NCBI RefSeq assembly: GCF_016864235.1
Contig: NZ_CP045732.1
Coordinates: 372,001 to 436,000 of the forward strand
DNA from: Legionella sp. MW5194
Lineage (GTDB): Bacteria > Pseudomonadota > Gammaproteobacteria > Legionellales > Legionellaceae
Reading direction: 5' to 3'
DNA: 64,000 bases
A program made the position numbers and the translations under genes. Shown here piece by piece: positions 1 through 7,997 of this stretch (positions are counted from its first letter, which is position 1; each line of letters opens with the position of its first letter). Under the pieces are notes generated by a model that had not been told where the DNA came from, searched no databases, and was given only the letters and a program-made list of their open reading frames with translations.

Positions 1-337
1 GCCAGCGATAGCCAAACAACAGACCAAGGAGGCAAAGAATGGTGGAGGTGACTACCACCTGTAGGCTTCCCAGTCCCACGATCATCTTACGGAGACGCCA
101 TAGGGTGGCCGGTTCCAATTCCAGGCCAATCAGAAAAAGCATCATGATCACGCCAAATTCAGCAAAGTGCATGATTTGGCTGGCGTTGCCAATCAGTTTA
201 AAACCGTAGGGTCCAATCAGGGCGCCAACGATTAAATAGCCCAGTACGGAGCCCAGTTTGAAACGGCTGGCCAGCGGCACAATCAGGGCGGCTGAGGCGA
301 GAAAAATAAACACATTGCTTAGGAAATGGTTATTCAT
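1..337 (-). CDS. Kef-type monovalent cation:proton antiporter (CPA2), N-terminal part
   Basis: Only the first 112 or so residues are in the window; the gene runs off the left edge. The visible protein begins MNNHFLSNVFIFLASAAL and continues with a glycine-rich turn (LGSVLGYLIVGALIGPYGF) and FAEFGVIMMLFLIGLELEP. Both are hallmarks of the first membrane helices of CPA2 exchangers such as KefB/KefC and RosB. Such proteins swap K+ or Na+ for protons across the inner membrane. Whether a C-terminal RCK/TrkA domain exists, which would separate KefB/C from simple exchangers, cannot be seen. The gene points away from its neighbour, with about 90 bp of plain intergenic DNA. Confidence 0.85.
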   Translation of the reverse strand, partial: MNNHFLSNVFIFLASAALIVPLASRFKLGSVLGYLIVGALIGPYGFKLIGNASQIMHFAEFGVIMMLFLIGLELEPATLWRLRKMIVGLGSLQVVVTSTILCLLGLLFGYRW

Positions 338-425
338 GTTGGTCTTTCTGTCAGTTCGATCACGGAGGCGGGGTGTTACAGGAACCACCCCCCTACCGAA
401 CTATACCGCTTATTTTCTTGCGCAG

Positions 426-2147
426 CTACAAAGCCTGAGGCGGTGGGTTTTCTTCAGCATGACCAGCAAGGTGCAAAACGCCTCTTGAGATGGTACCAAG
501 CACTTGAATGTCGCTCTGTTTTTCAAGCAAGGGATCGTGGTTGAACAAGGTCATATCGGCAAGTTTGCCCACTTCCAGGCTGCCCTTGTCATCGTCGATG
601 CCATACAGTTTGGCGGCCTCGATGGTGAGTGCCCGCAAACTGTCTTCCAAACCCAGCCTTTGCTGTTGATTGAATACTTCAGGGCATTGGGCATTGGGTT
701 TTTCATTCCAACTCTGGATTTGACGGGTGAGATTTTGCCGCATCATGGCGAGAGGAGAGGGGGGCGTTGCCGGCGAATTGGCCTGGATGGGGCTGTTACC
801 CAGAATAGTGCGAGCCTGTGCCAGCGGGTTTTCATTGAGGGCTCTGGATGCGCCAAGGAACTCATGGCACATGCTTTCTCCCCAATAATAAAGATGCGGC
901 GAAAACCAGTTGATGCTCAATCCCAGCATGCGAATGCGATACAGTTGATCCTGCCGGGTGAGTTGTGCATTGATAAGGATAGGCCTGAAGCTGAAATCAT
1001 TCTGGGTTTGTTGGACTTTTTGAATCAGGTTTAATGCCACATCAATGGCGGCATCCCCCTGGCATTCGAGCGCAACCTGAACGTTGGCTCTCGCCGCTTT
1101 AACCAGCATTTTTTCAAGACTGCGTAAATTATAGCGCAGTTGGCCTGCCCAGGCGGTAGGCAAGTCATCGGGCACTTTATAATAAGGGGACGACAGGTAG
1201 GCCTGGTAATCGCGGATGTTGCCATCCACGGTGAGGTGTACCGGACCATTGTAGAGTCTCGGATTGTCCAGCTCATTCATGGCAAAACGTTGTTTATCGC
1301 CTACGGTCTCTGCATTTAAAACCACATCCACGGGAAAAGAGGGTTGGCTTGTCAGTGAATAATAGGTATTGAGCCAATCCTGAGAGGCCTGGGTTTCAGT
1401 CACTGTCGTATACCCGGCCGCGGCATAGCGGGTAGCCGCAACGCCAATGGCCTGTTTCAACTCTGCCGATTGAATGACTTTGATCAGGGCTTTTTGCAGC
1501 GCCCCTTGCTTTAACAGGCCGTTTTCAGGCACGGTCACGGGAAGGCTGCTTTTTAGAGCCGGCAATCGGTCCATGGCGGCCTGATTTAACAAGGCCTCAT
1601 GCCCGGATGAATACATGACCAGGATGGGTTTCGTCGTACTGATTTCATCCAGCATCGCCCGGGTCAACGGTACGCCTGGCATGCGGGCTCTGTCATACCC
1701 ATTGACAACAAGCCAGCCGTCATCCGTTGTCATTTTATTACGGATAGCCATTAAAAAGTCACTTAAGGATTTAACCGGTTGCCATCCCGGTTGTTGAAAC
1801 ACATTGGTGGTGGATAAATCCAGGGCGTGGGTGGCGAGCCAGCCGTAAAGAACAAATTGTGAATAAGTATCGATGAACCCAGGGGTAACTGTCGCTCCTT
1901 TCAGGTCAATGACGCGGGTATTTTCATCGCGGCAATGGACAGACAGCTCTTTTTCCTTCCCCAGCGCCACGATGCGGTGGTTTCTAATGGCCACGGCTTC
2001 GACCGTGGGTTGTTTGGGATTTAGGGTAATAAACCGGGCATTGGTAAACAACGCGGTGGCATGATGACACAGGGTGAAGTCATTCTGCGAGTAGACACTC
2101 GGTATGGTCAAAAAAAGGCAGCCGCCAACCAGGAAGACGCGATGCAT
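426..2147 (-). CDS. Amidohydrolase family 3 (YtcJ-like) protein, metal site degenerate
   Basis: A 573-residue exported protein with signal peptide (about residues 1-20) and the overall plan of YtcJ-like amidohydrolases: N-terminal beta-sandwich strand (ALFTNARFITLNP), VTPGFID at 88-93, a TIM-barrel core, and the C-terminal return motif KGSLEVGKLADMTLF near 521. The usual metal ligands are missing. The HxH after GFID is Y95/Q97, the later HxNGDAAID has Glu at 361 (ECQGDAAID), the HAQ histidine is Asn at 393, and the aspartate before the PPxPL motif is absent. The fold is therefore likely kept while metal-dependent hydrolysis is doubtful. The start is backed by GGATAGG just upstream. The role is unknown. 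Confidence 0.8.
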   Translation of the reverse strand: MHRVFLVGGCLFLTIPSVYSQNDFTLCHHATALFTNARFITLNPKQPTVEAVAIRNHRIVALGKEKELSVHCRDENTRVIDLKGATVTPGFIDTYSQFVLYGWLATHALDLSTTNVFQQPGWQPVKSLSDFLMAIRNKMTTDDGWLVVNGYDRARMPGVPLTRAMLDEISTTKPILVMYSSGHEALLNQAAMDRLPALKSSLPVTVPENGLLKQGALQKALIKVIQSAELKQAIGVAATRYAAAGYTTVTETQASQDWLNTYYSLTSQPSFPVDVVLNAETVGDKQRFAMNELDNPRLYNGPVHLTVDGNIRDYQAYLSSPYYKVPDDLPTAWAGQLRYNLRSLEKMLVKAARANVQVALECQGDAAIDVALNLIQKVQQTQNDFSFRPILINAQLTRQDQLYRIRMLGLSINWFSPHLYYWGESMCHEFLGASRALNENPLAQARTILGNSPIQANSPATPPSPLAMMRQNLTRQIQSWNEKPNAQCPEVFNQQQRLGLEDSLRALTIEAAKLYGIDDDKGSLEVGKLADMTLFNHDPLLEKQSDIQVLGTISRGVLHLAGHAEENPPPQAL

Positions 2148-2257
2148 TTACCTATCCTTGTAAAGACAATTTATTTATCCTAGCTAACTTATGCAATCGT
2201 GGCAAAGCATTTGTGCCCCTGCTGGTTTTGGTCACAGCCTGCCTACATTGAAATTTT

Positions 2258-2284
2258 TTGACACGGTGATTACTGATTTACAAT
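2258..2284 (+). promoter_or_regulatory. Possible alternative sigma-70 promoter upstream of the permease
   Basis: TTGACA at 2258-2263 followed after 15 bp by TACAAT at 2279-2284. The spacer is short, so this is weaker evidence than the PmrA-like promoter about 85 bp downstream. Both lie in the 265-bp gap between the divergent amidohydrolase and permease genes. Confidence 0.3.
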
Positions 2285-2338
2285 TTAAATGGTTTCGAGT
2301 AGAGTGGATACACTTTTTTGTGTATTTTTTACACGATT

Positions 2339-2371
2339 ATTAAGCTTACCTTAAGCTTAGGTCAATATAAT
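2339..2371 (+). promoter_or_regulatory. PmrA-like box and -10 for the permease gene
   Basis: ATTAAG (2339-2344), 5 bp, CTTAAG (2350-2355), 10 bp, then a perfect TATAAT (2366-2371). The layout matches the enterobacterial and Legionella PmrA box (YTTAAK-N5-YTTAAK) placed over the -35 region; the first half-site deviates only at its first base. Four other promoters in this window share the same spacing. That PmrA itself binds here is an inference. Confidence 0.6.
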
Positions 2372-2412
2372 GAATTTGCCATTACAGGATTAGCCAACAG
2401 AGAAGGATTGGA

Positions 2413-3831
2413 ATGAGCACTAAAAAGCATGCCTTAACTATTTTTAGTCTGACAATGATCACTGTCGGATCGGTCGACAGCATTCGCAATCTGCCTGCCA
2501 CGGCTTTGTTCGGCAGTCAGCTCATCGCTTTTTTTATGCTCGGCGCCCTGTTTTTTTTAATCCCTACGGCCCTGGTTTCTGCTGAACTCGCTTCCGGGTG
2601 GGCCAAGCAAGGCGGTATTTATATTTGGGTCAAGGAGGCGTTTGGCAAGCGTACCGGCTTTTTAGCCATCTGGCTCCAGTGGATTGAGAATGTCATTTGG
2701 TATCCTACGATTCTTTCCTTTGTCGCCGGCACGGTCGGTTACCTCATTAATCCGACTCTGGCTGGTAATCCTTATTTTCTCTGGGCGGTGATTGTCAGCT
2801 CCTTCTGGGGCGCGACCCTCGTCAACCTGCGCGGCATGAGTTCTTCCGCCTTGTTTAGCAACATCTGTGCGCTTTCAGGATTACTGTTGCCCATGTCGTT
2901 AATCATCGGTCTCGGCGCCGCGTGGATAGTCGGTGGCAACCCCCTGCAGATCCATTTTGATGCACAGAGTATTTCACCTCATCTGCACGATAAAGGCATG
3001 TGGGTGTCGCTTACCGCCATTATGATGTCCTTTTGTGGCATTGAAATCGCCACTGTCCATGCCAATGATGTTGAAAATCCCCAGCATGCGTTTCCACGGG
3101 CTCTGATTTACTCGGTGGTGATTATCCTCAGCACGCTGATTTTAGGCTCTCTAGCCATCGCGGTGGTTTTGCCGCATAACGACATCAATCTGGTGGCCGG
3201 AATTATGCAGGCCTTCGATGCCTTCTTCTCGCGTTACCATTTGTCCTGGATGATGCCTGTGGTTGCCCTCATGCTGGTGATGGGGGGATTGGGTGGCGTC
3301 AGCAACTGGATTATTGCCCCGACCAAAGGTTTGCTGGTTGCGGCAGAAGAGGGCAACCTGCCTCCCAGCTTCCAGCGCACCAACCGCCATGGCGCACCCG
3401 TATTGATGCTGGTTACCCAAGCGGTGATCGTCACGCTGTTATCGACTTTGTTTTTATTCATGCCAAGCGTTAATGGTTCGTACTGGTTGTTAACGGCGCT
3501 TGCGGCCCAATTGTACATGCTGATGTACCTGTTAATGTTTATCGCCGCCATTAAGCTGCGTGTCAGTGCCCCGCACCATCCCCGCGCTTTTCGTATCCCG
3601 GGCGGTTTAAGCGGCATGTTGTTGATTGCCGGCATCGGAATGGTGGGCACCTTGACTACCCTGGTGGTGAGTTTCATGCCGCCTGCGGACATCAATGTCG
3701 GCAGTGTCGCCCGCTATGAAGCGACGCTGGTGTTTGGTTTGTTGCTCATGTGCGCCCCGCCGTTTGTCAGTTCCTGGATGATGTCCCGTCGCGCGCAGGA
3801 CGCCGTTGTTCTGGACAGTACACCGGCCTAG
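2413..3831 (+). CDS. APC-family amino-acid permease (GadC/glutamate:GABA antiporter-like)
   Basis: A 472-residue protein with about 12 hydrophobic segments. The N-terminus (ALTIFSLTMITVGSVDSIRNLP) and the helix-1 to helix-2 region are typical of the glutamate:GABA antiporter branch of the APC superfamily, as are GGIYIWVKEAFG and a helix around residue 200 containing FCGIEIATVHANDVENP. It should move amino acids across the inner membrane; the substrate cannot be told from sequence. AGAAGGA lies 8 bp before the ATG. The promoter is the strongest of the five PmrA-like promoters in the window, so the gene may be induced together with virulence or acid-stress genes. The next gene follows after 17 bp. 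Confidence 0.85.
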   Translation: MSTKKHALTIFSLTMITVGSVDSIRNLPATALFGSQLIAFFMLGALFFLIPTALVSAELASGWAKQGGIYIWVKEAFGKRTGFLAIWLQWIENVIWYPTILSFVAGTVGYLINPTLAGNPYFLWAVIVSSFWGATLVNLRGMSSSALFSNICALSGLLLPMSLIIGLGAAWIVGGNPLQIHFDAQSISPHLHDKGMWVSLTAIMMSFCGIEIATVHANDVENPQHAFPRALIYSVVIILSTLILGSLAIAVVLPHNDINLVAGIMQAFDAFFSRYHLSWMMPVVALMLVMGGLGGVSNWIIAPTKGLLVAAEEGNLPPSFQRTNRHGAPVLMLVTQAVIVTLLSTLFLFMPSVNGSYWLLTALAAQLYMLMYLLMFIAAIKLRVSAPHHPRAFRIPGGLSGMLLIAGIGMVGTLTTLVVSFMPPADINVGSVARYEATLVFGLLLMCAPPFVSSWMMSRRAQDAVVLDSTPA

Positions 3832-3848
3832 TCATCGACATATTTTAA

Positions 3849-4367
3849 ATGACCAGTACTGTACAGGGGTTATTAAATGAATTAAACGCCCGTCTTCCCG
3901 AGTTGGAATGGAAGTTGGCCAATCTGCATGCCTTTAATCCCTTGAGTTTACCCAAGGGATTATTTCAAACAACCAATGGCTCTTTAGCGGGTGCGTTCAT
4001 TGCGGAAGTTAAACACGACATTGATCGGTTGGCCGAGCGCGATGATTTGCAAAGTGCGCGTTTTGTAGCCGAGCGCATCAAACAAAAAATCAATGTATTA
4101 GTCAATCTGTGTCAACTCAACGAAAAAGTGAGAACGCCAATCGAAAAGCCGGCTTACACCCTGCCGCGGATAATGACACGTCAACAGTGGCTGCAATCGC
4201 TCGAAAAGGACCTGGACGCACTTGGTCATCAGCACCAGGCCCTGCTGAACCGGCATCAAAAAAACCTCGATGCCGAAGCACAGCTTCGCCTGCAAGCCGA
4301 ATTGGGAGAGCTTGAAAAACGCATGACCTTGCTGCGTGAAACCTACCAAAAAGCCATTAGCGCCTGA
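3849..4367 (+). CDS. priC: PriC-like primosomal replication protein N''
   Basis: A 172-residue, helix-rich cytoplasmic protein. The order of conserved positions matches PriC: an LFQT motif near residue 38, a long helical middle (FVAERIKQKINVLV), a region of basic/aromatic residues before RQQWLQSLEKDL, and a C-terminal coiled coil (LQAELGELEKRMTLLRETY). Length fits the family (about 175). PriC binds single-stranded DNA at stalled forks and helps reload the replicative helicase. The assignment rests on pattern alone and the family is weakly conserved. No clear ribosome-binding site precedes the ATG; translation may be coupled to the permease 17 bp upstream. Confidence 0.55.
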   Translation: MTSTVQGLLNELNARLPELEWKLANLHAFNPLSLPKGLFQTTNGSLAGAFIAEVKHDIDRLAERDDLQSARFVAERIKQKINVLVNLCQLNEKVRTPIEKPAYTLPRIMTRQQWLQSLEKDLDALGHQHQALLNRHQKNLDAEAQLRLQAELGELEKRMTLLRETYQKAISA

Positions 4368-4419
4368 AATGATTAATTTTTAAACAGGGACATGTAAAAT
4401 AATCGGCATGCTCTTGTCA

Positions 4420-4452
4420 TTTAAGCCTCAATTAAGTTTTGAGCGCTAGGAT
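4420..4452 (+). promoter_or_regulatory. PmrA-like box and -10 for the orphan gene at 4482
   Basis: TTTAAG (4420-4425), 5 bp, ATTAAG (4431-4436), 10 bp, TAGGAT (4447-4452). The first half-site fits YTTAAK fully, the second in five of six positions; the -10 matches four of six. The spacing is identical to the other PmrA-like promoters here. Confidence 0.55.
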
Positions 4453-4481
4453 GACCTGTAAATGAATTCAGGATTTATTCC

Positions 4482-4907
4482 ATGTTTTTTACGGCAACCA
4501 ATCGACTTCACTTCCAGGCCCAACAGACCATTGCTCAGGTATCGCAAAAAATAGACGAACACACCTGGCTTCTTAAAGACGTGTTACCTGCACAGGAGGC
4601 AGAGGCCAAAATCCATGCCTTGAGTTTGTTAAAACAAGCCTTCAAGCGGCTTGATCGTCAGGAGGTCTGTATTGCTGATGTCATTCATCGGTGGGCGTCG
4701 TCGTTGCGATTCATCACGCTCCCCGCCACGGCCTCGCAGCCTGCTGTCTCCCAGCACCGCCATTTATTTTATCAGACGCCTGACCCTGCCAGGACGATGC
4801 CCTTTGTCAAAACCCTGGTGAGTGATTACGGTCATGTCTTATTGAAAAGTCCCTCGCTACCCTTACCCGGCTCGATGAATGATGCACTGCCCAGGTATGA
4901 CATTTAA
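4482..4907 (+). CDS. Orphan 141-residue protein, candidate PmrA-regulated effector
   Basis: I do not recognise a family. The protein has no signal peptide and no membrane segment. The first 60 residues look helical (QQTIAQVSQKIDEHTWLLKDVLPAQEAEAKIHALSLLKQAF), followed by a proline-rich and histidine-rich tail ending SMNDALPRYDI. The start is an ATG about 30 bp downstream of the -10 of a PmrA-like promoter. In Legionella that kind of promoter often drives Dot/Icm substrates, so secretion is a reasonable guess but only a guess. The gene stands alone between the PriC-like gene and the FAD oxidase. Confidence 0.6.
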   Translation: MFFTATNRLHFQAQQTIAQVSQKIDEHTWLLKDVLPAQEAEAKIHALSLLKQAFKRLDRQEVCIADVIHRWASSLRFITLPATASQPAVSQHRHLFYQTPDPARTMPFVKTLVSDYGHVLLKSPSLPLPGSMNDALPRYDI

Positions 4908-4949
4908 TCGGTTTTGACATAAGATACTGAATTTACTTAATGAATCAGT

Positions 4950-6377
4950 ATGACTGGATTTCGAAGCCTTCTCTTCTTTCTTGGCATGCTTGTTTTAAGC
5001 CCGGTGTGGGCCGTGTCCCTCAATGACAGCGGTCACATCAGTCTAACCAGGGTCAGTGAGATCATTCAGGTCAAATCTGAAGCAGACATTGCCGCGGCGT
5101 TGCAAAAAGCCAAGGCGAAGCATCTGCCTGTGGGCATTATGGGTGTTCAACACAGCCAGGGTGGTCAATCCATCGCGCCAGAGGGTATCCAGTTAAACAT
5201 GCTTCCCTTTAATCAGGTTTTGAACGTTGATGCGGCTAAAAAGCAGGTGACCGTGCAAAGCGGTATCACCTGGGGTAAGTTGCAGGAGGCCATCAATCCG
5301 TACCAATTAGCCATTACCGCCATGCAGTCGCCGAATATCTTCACGGTGGGCGGTTCCTTAAGCGTCAACGCCCATGGCGATGATTTTCGCATGGGGGCAG
5401 TGGGAAACAGTATTGTGAGCTTTTCTCTCAGGCTGGCCGATGGACGGCGCTTGCGGGTGTCTCCAGAACATCATCCGGATTTGTGGTGTGCGGTGAGGGG
5501 CGGCTACGGTGTATTGGGTGTGGTGACGGATGTCACGCTGCAACTAACAGACAATACGCTGTTAACCAGCCACTACAATGAAACGTTGACCCGCACATTC
5601 CCGGATTATTTTCGCCATCACATTTTAAACAATCGTCAGGTGGTTCTTTTTTATGCCCACATGAACATTGTGCCCAATGCGTCGTTTCTAAACGACATGT
5701 ATGTCATTACTTACACCGATACCGGTCGATTGCCGTCCAAAGTGGTACCACTTGAAAATCCAGAGCGCTGGAATGCGGTGCTGACCCCCTTGTTTAATGT
5801 CTCGCGCAACAGTCTTTATGGCAAACACTGGCGCTGGAAAATGGAAAAACGCTTGTTTAAAAAACGATACGGGGGTAAACCAGTGACTCGCAACAATGCC
5901 ATGGAGAAGCCTGTGCGTTTTGCCGCCAATTACAGACCGGGTACGGCAGATTGGCTGCAGGAATATTTTATTCCAGTGGAACAGTTCCCGTCATTCATCG
6001 ATCAATTACGCAAGTTAACCTTGAGCGCTTCGATTGATTTGTTGAATGTGACAGTGCGTTATGTGCCTGCGGAGCCGGATTTGCTGTTGTCGCAAGTCAG
6101 AAATGACAGCCTTTCTGTCGTGCTTTATTTCAATCAGAGCTTGTCAGCTGCGGCGATAGAAAAGACAAGGCAATGGACAGAAAAAGTAATCGATGCCGCA
6201 CTGGCCTCAGGAGGTTCTTATTACCTTACCTATCAGAATTTTGCCAGTCAATCGCAATTTGAACAAGCTTATCCCCGCTTTGCAGAACTGAAGGCACTTA
6301 AACGCCAGTATGACAAAAACAACCGATTCAGCAATAAATTTTATCAAAAATATTACAACCTGACGATTAATACTTAA
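4950..6377 (+). CDS. Exported FAD-linked oxidase (FAD_binding_4 family)
   Basis: A 475-residue protein with a clear signal peptide (MTGFRSLLFFLGMLVLSPVWA, cleavage near residue 21). Residues about 35-200 form a PCMH-type FAD-binding domain: VKSEADIAAALQKAKAKHLPVGIMGVQHSQGGQS, then SPNIFTVGGSLSVNAHG and RGGYGVLGVVTDVTLQL. The histidine in NAHG is a position often used for covalent FAD attachment in this superfamily. The C-terminal half would hold the substrate domain and gives no specific hint. It probably oxidises a small alcohol or sugar in the periplasm, with unknown substrate. Its stop codon lies inside the PmrA-like box of the next gene. Confidence 0.8.
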   Translation: MTGFRSLLFFLGMLVLSPVWAVSLNDSGHISLTRVSEIIQVKSEADIAAALQKAKAKHLPVGIMGVQHSQGGQSIAPEGIQLNMLPFNQVLNVDAAKKQVTVQSGITWGKLQEAINPYQLAITAMQSPNIFTVGGSLSVNAHGDDFRMGAVGNSIVSFSLRLADGRRLRVSPEHHPDLWCAVRGGYGVLGVVTDVTLQLTDNTLLTSHYNETLTRTFPDYFRHHILNNRQVVLFYAHMNIVPNASFLNDMYVITYTDTGRLPSKVVPLENPERWNAVLTPLFNVSRNSLYGKHWRWKMEKRLFKKRYGGKPVTRNNAMEKPVRFAANYRPGTADWLQEYFIPVEQFPSFIDQLRKLTLSASIDLLNVTVRYVPAEPDLLLSQVRNDSLSVVLYFNQSLSAAAIEKTRQWTEKVIDAALASGGSYYLTYQNFASQSQFEQAYPRFAELKALKRQYDKNNRFSNKFYQKYYNLTINT

Positions 6378-6405
6378 TATAAGGTTAATTATTAGTCATT
6401 AGACT
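6373..6405 (+). promoter_or_regulatory. PmrA-like box and -10 for the orphan gene at 6435
   Basis: CTTAAT (6373-6378), 5 bp, GTTAAT (6384-6389), 10 bp, TAGACT (6400-6405). Written as 9-mers this is CTTAATATA-AG-GTTAATTAT, very close to the tandem repeat described for Legionella PmrA sites. It overlaps the stop codon of the upstream oxidase gene. Confidence 0.65.
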
Positions 6406-6434
6406 AGCAGGCTCTTATTGATGAAGAGTGTGTT

Positions 6435-7214
6435 ATGTCTAAAGATTATCCTAAAGAAATTAATTATTACGGTCAGCAATTCCTACCCTCGGATTTTATT
6501 GCGTTAAAACCAGAATTTGCGGCTGAAAGAAAAGCCATGCGTCTGCTGCAACGGCAAAATGAAAATTGCAAATACATTGCTCAAGAGAATCAGACCGCTT
6601 ACGCCATTATTCCTGCGGAGGAGCATTTTATAGGACTGATGACCGGTGAATCCCTAGACCAGGAAGAAATGAATGAGGAATTCAATTTCATATTAACCTG
6701 TGAGGAAAAACCGCAATTATTGGTTGATAAAAAAATGAATCACTCATTCCTGGCCAATGGTAAAAAAGTATTGGCTGCCGGCTCGCTGATTTTTAGTCAG
6801 GGGTTGTTGATTGGGCTCACCAACAACAGCGGCCATTATCGACCGACCGATGAGCAGATGTTGGCTGTCATTAAGGCATTGCATTCAGCCAGTGATCAGC
6901 ATTTAAGGTATTATCGAAGTTACGTCAGTGATCCGGCGAAGACTTACGCTGTGCAAGAACTTCTTGATTTGGATACTTTTGCTGAAGCCAGACCCCTGGG
7001 AGACGAGGAAATTTTACTTGAAAGCGGCAAACGGCAAGTCATTTCCGGGTATGATAACGACAAAGCCCCCCAAAGCCAGTCAGGGCGTCGTTTTGGACTT
7101 AATTTGGCCAATGAACTGAATGAACAATACCTGACAACCATTACCCGGCATTCCTTTTTCAAAGAGACCACCATCGAAAATAATACCCCAACACCCATGA
7201 ATTACGTTCTGTAG
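6435..7214 (+). CDS. Orphan 259-residue protein with SGHYRP motif, candidate Dot/Icm effector
   Basis: No signal peptide or membrane segment. The one striking motif is NNSGHYRPTDEQMLAVIKAL around residues 135-155, preceded by a strand-rich stretch (KKVLAAGSLIFSQGLLIGLT). Hydrophobic-strand plus N-S-G-H-Y-x-P motifs recur in several bacterial effector-like proteins, but I cannot name the fold. The C-terminus (TRHSFFKETTIENNTPTPMNYVL) is polar and flexible, compatible with a Dot/Icm signal. The gene has its own PmrA-like promoter and sits alone. Effector status is inferred from promoter and context, not shown. Confidence 0.65.
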   Translation: MSKDYPKEINYYGQQFLPSDFIALKPEFAAERKAMRLLQRQNENCKYIAQENQTAYAIIPAEEHFIGLMTGESLDQEEMNEEFNFILTCEEKPQLLVDKKMNHSFLANGKKVLAAGSLIFSQGLLIGLTNNSGHYRPTDEQMLAVIKALHSASDQHLRYYRSYVSDPAKTYAVQELLDLDTFAEARPLGDEEILLESGKRQVISGYDNDKAPQSQSGRRFGLNLANELNEQYLTTITRHSFFKETTIENNTPTPMNYVL

Positions 7215-7236
7215 GAAAAACGGGGGTGTCAGGACG

Positions 7237-7929
7237 TCACCCGGCAATACTGCCGTAACAGGCTTGAGGTTTGCCGCTGATGAACGCCCAATAACGATCC
7301 CCGTAAGACCAATGCCAATACTCTGTCGGGTAATTGACAAAACCCGCCAATAACAGTGCATGACTCATCACGCGGCGATGGTGGGCCGCTTCAGAGGAAA
7401 CTCGGGTAGAATTCGTGGGCGAAAGCTCGACATGGGTATCGGACATCCAGTCTCTGGGATGGATGCCCATGTCCACCAGTTGTCCTTCCTTATCCACCAG
7501 GTATACATCAATGGCAGCTCCGGTGGTGTGAGGCGGGATGTTGGGGCTGCCGTCCAGATTCAGCACTGGGGAGATAAGCTTGGTTGTTTCGTTAAAAAGT
7601 TCTTCCAGTGTCCAGTGGGGGTATAATTGTTGCAATTCGGCATACCGCGCGTCAAACAGTTTCTTTTGTAATGACAGACTGCGAAATCCTTCGTACAGGC
7701 AAAATCGCAGATTCGCAGGCAGCAATTGCTGCGCGGCCAGCAACCGCTGATACACGTCATTGCGCATTTTAGTGTAATCCGTGTTATTGGCAATTTCAGG
7801 GGAAGGGCCTATAAAGAGTTCGTCGCTGTGCTTAATGTCGATGAGCGGGTCATGATTCTCAACGATAGGAATAGCCAATACTTCGGGCGCTGCAATTAAG
7901 GCCATCGGGGATTGCGAAGAAACCAGCAT
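7237..7929 (-). CDS. VanX-like D-alanyl-D-alanine dipeptidase (peptidase M15D)
   Basis: A protein of about 230 residues with the zinc-site signatures of the VanX/DdpX family: PPHTTGAAIDVYLVD (SxHxxGxAxD type, His and Asp ligands) and EYWHWSYGDRYWA (the ExxH signature with catalytic Glu and third ligand). The conserved Arg lies in YEGFRSL. These enzymes cut D-Ala-D-Ala dipeptide, salvaging it from cell-wall turnover. No Sec signal is evident, so it probably acts in the cytoplasm. Three in-frame ATGs lie at 7941, 7935 and 7929; the last is chosen because GGAG sits 6 bp before it. No vancomycin-resistance genes are nearby, so recycling is more likely than resistance. Confidence 0.8.
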   Translation of the reverse strand: MLVSSQSPMALIAAPEVLAIPIVENHDPLIDIKHSDELFIGPSPEIANNTDYTKMRNDVYQRLLAAQQLLPANLRFCLYEGFRSLSLQKKLFDARYAELQQLYPHWTLEELFNETTKLISPVLNLDGSPNIPPHTTGAAIDVYLVDKEGQLVDMGIHPRDWMSDTHVELSPTNSTRVSSEAAHHRRVMSHALLLAGFVNYPTEYWHWSYGDRYWAFISGKPQACYGSIAG

Positions 7930-7997
7930 TGTCATCTCCATACAGTCAACTCAGGGAAGAGTATACAATGATTGAAAAAAAGTGTCAGACTGTTTCT

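Noticed and set aside
504-1034. 176-residue frame opposite the amidohydrolase
   Set aside because: Antisense shadow of a well-supported gene.
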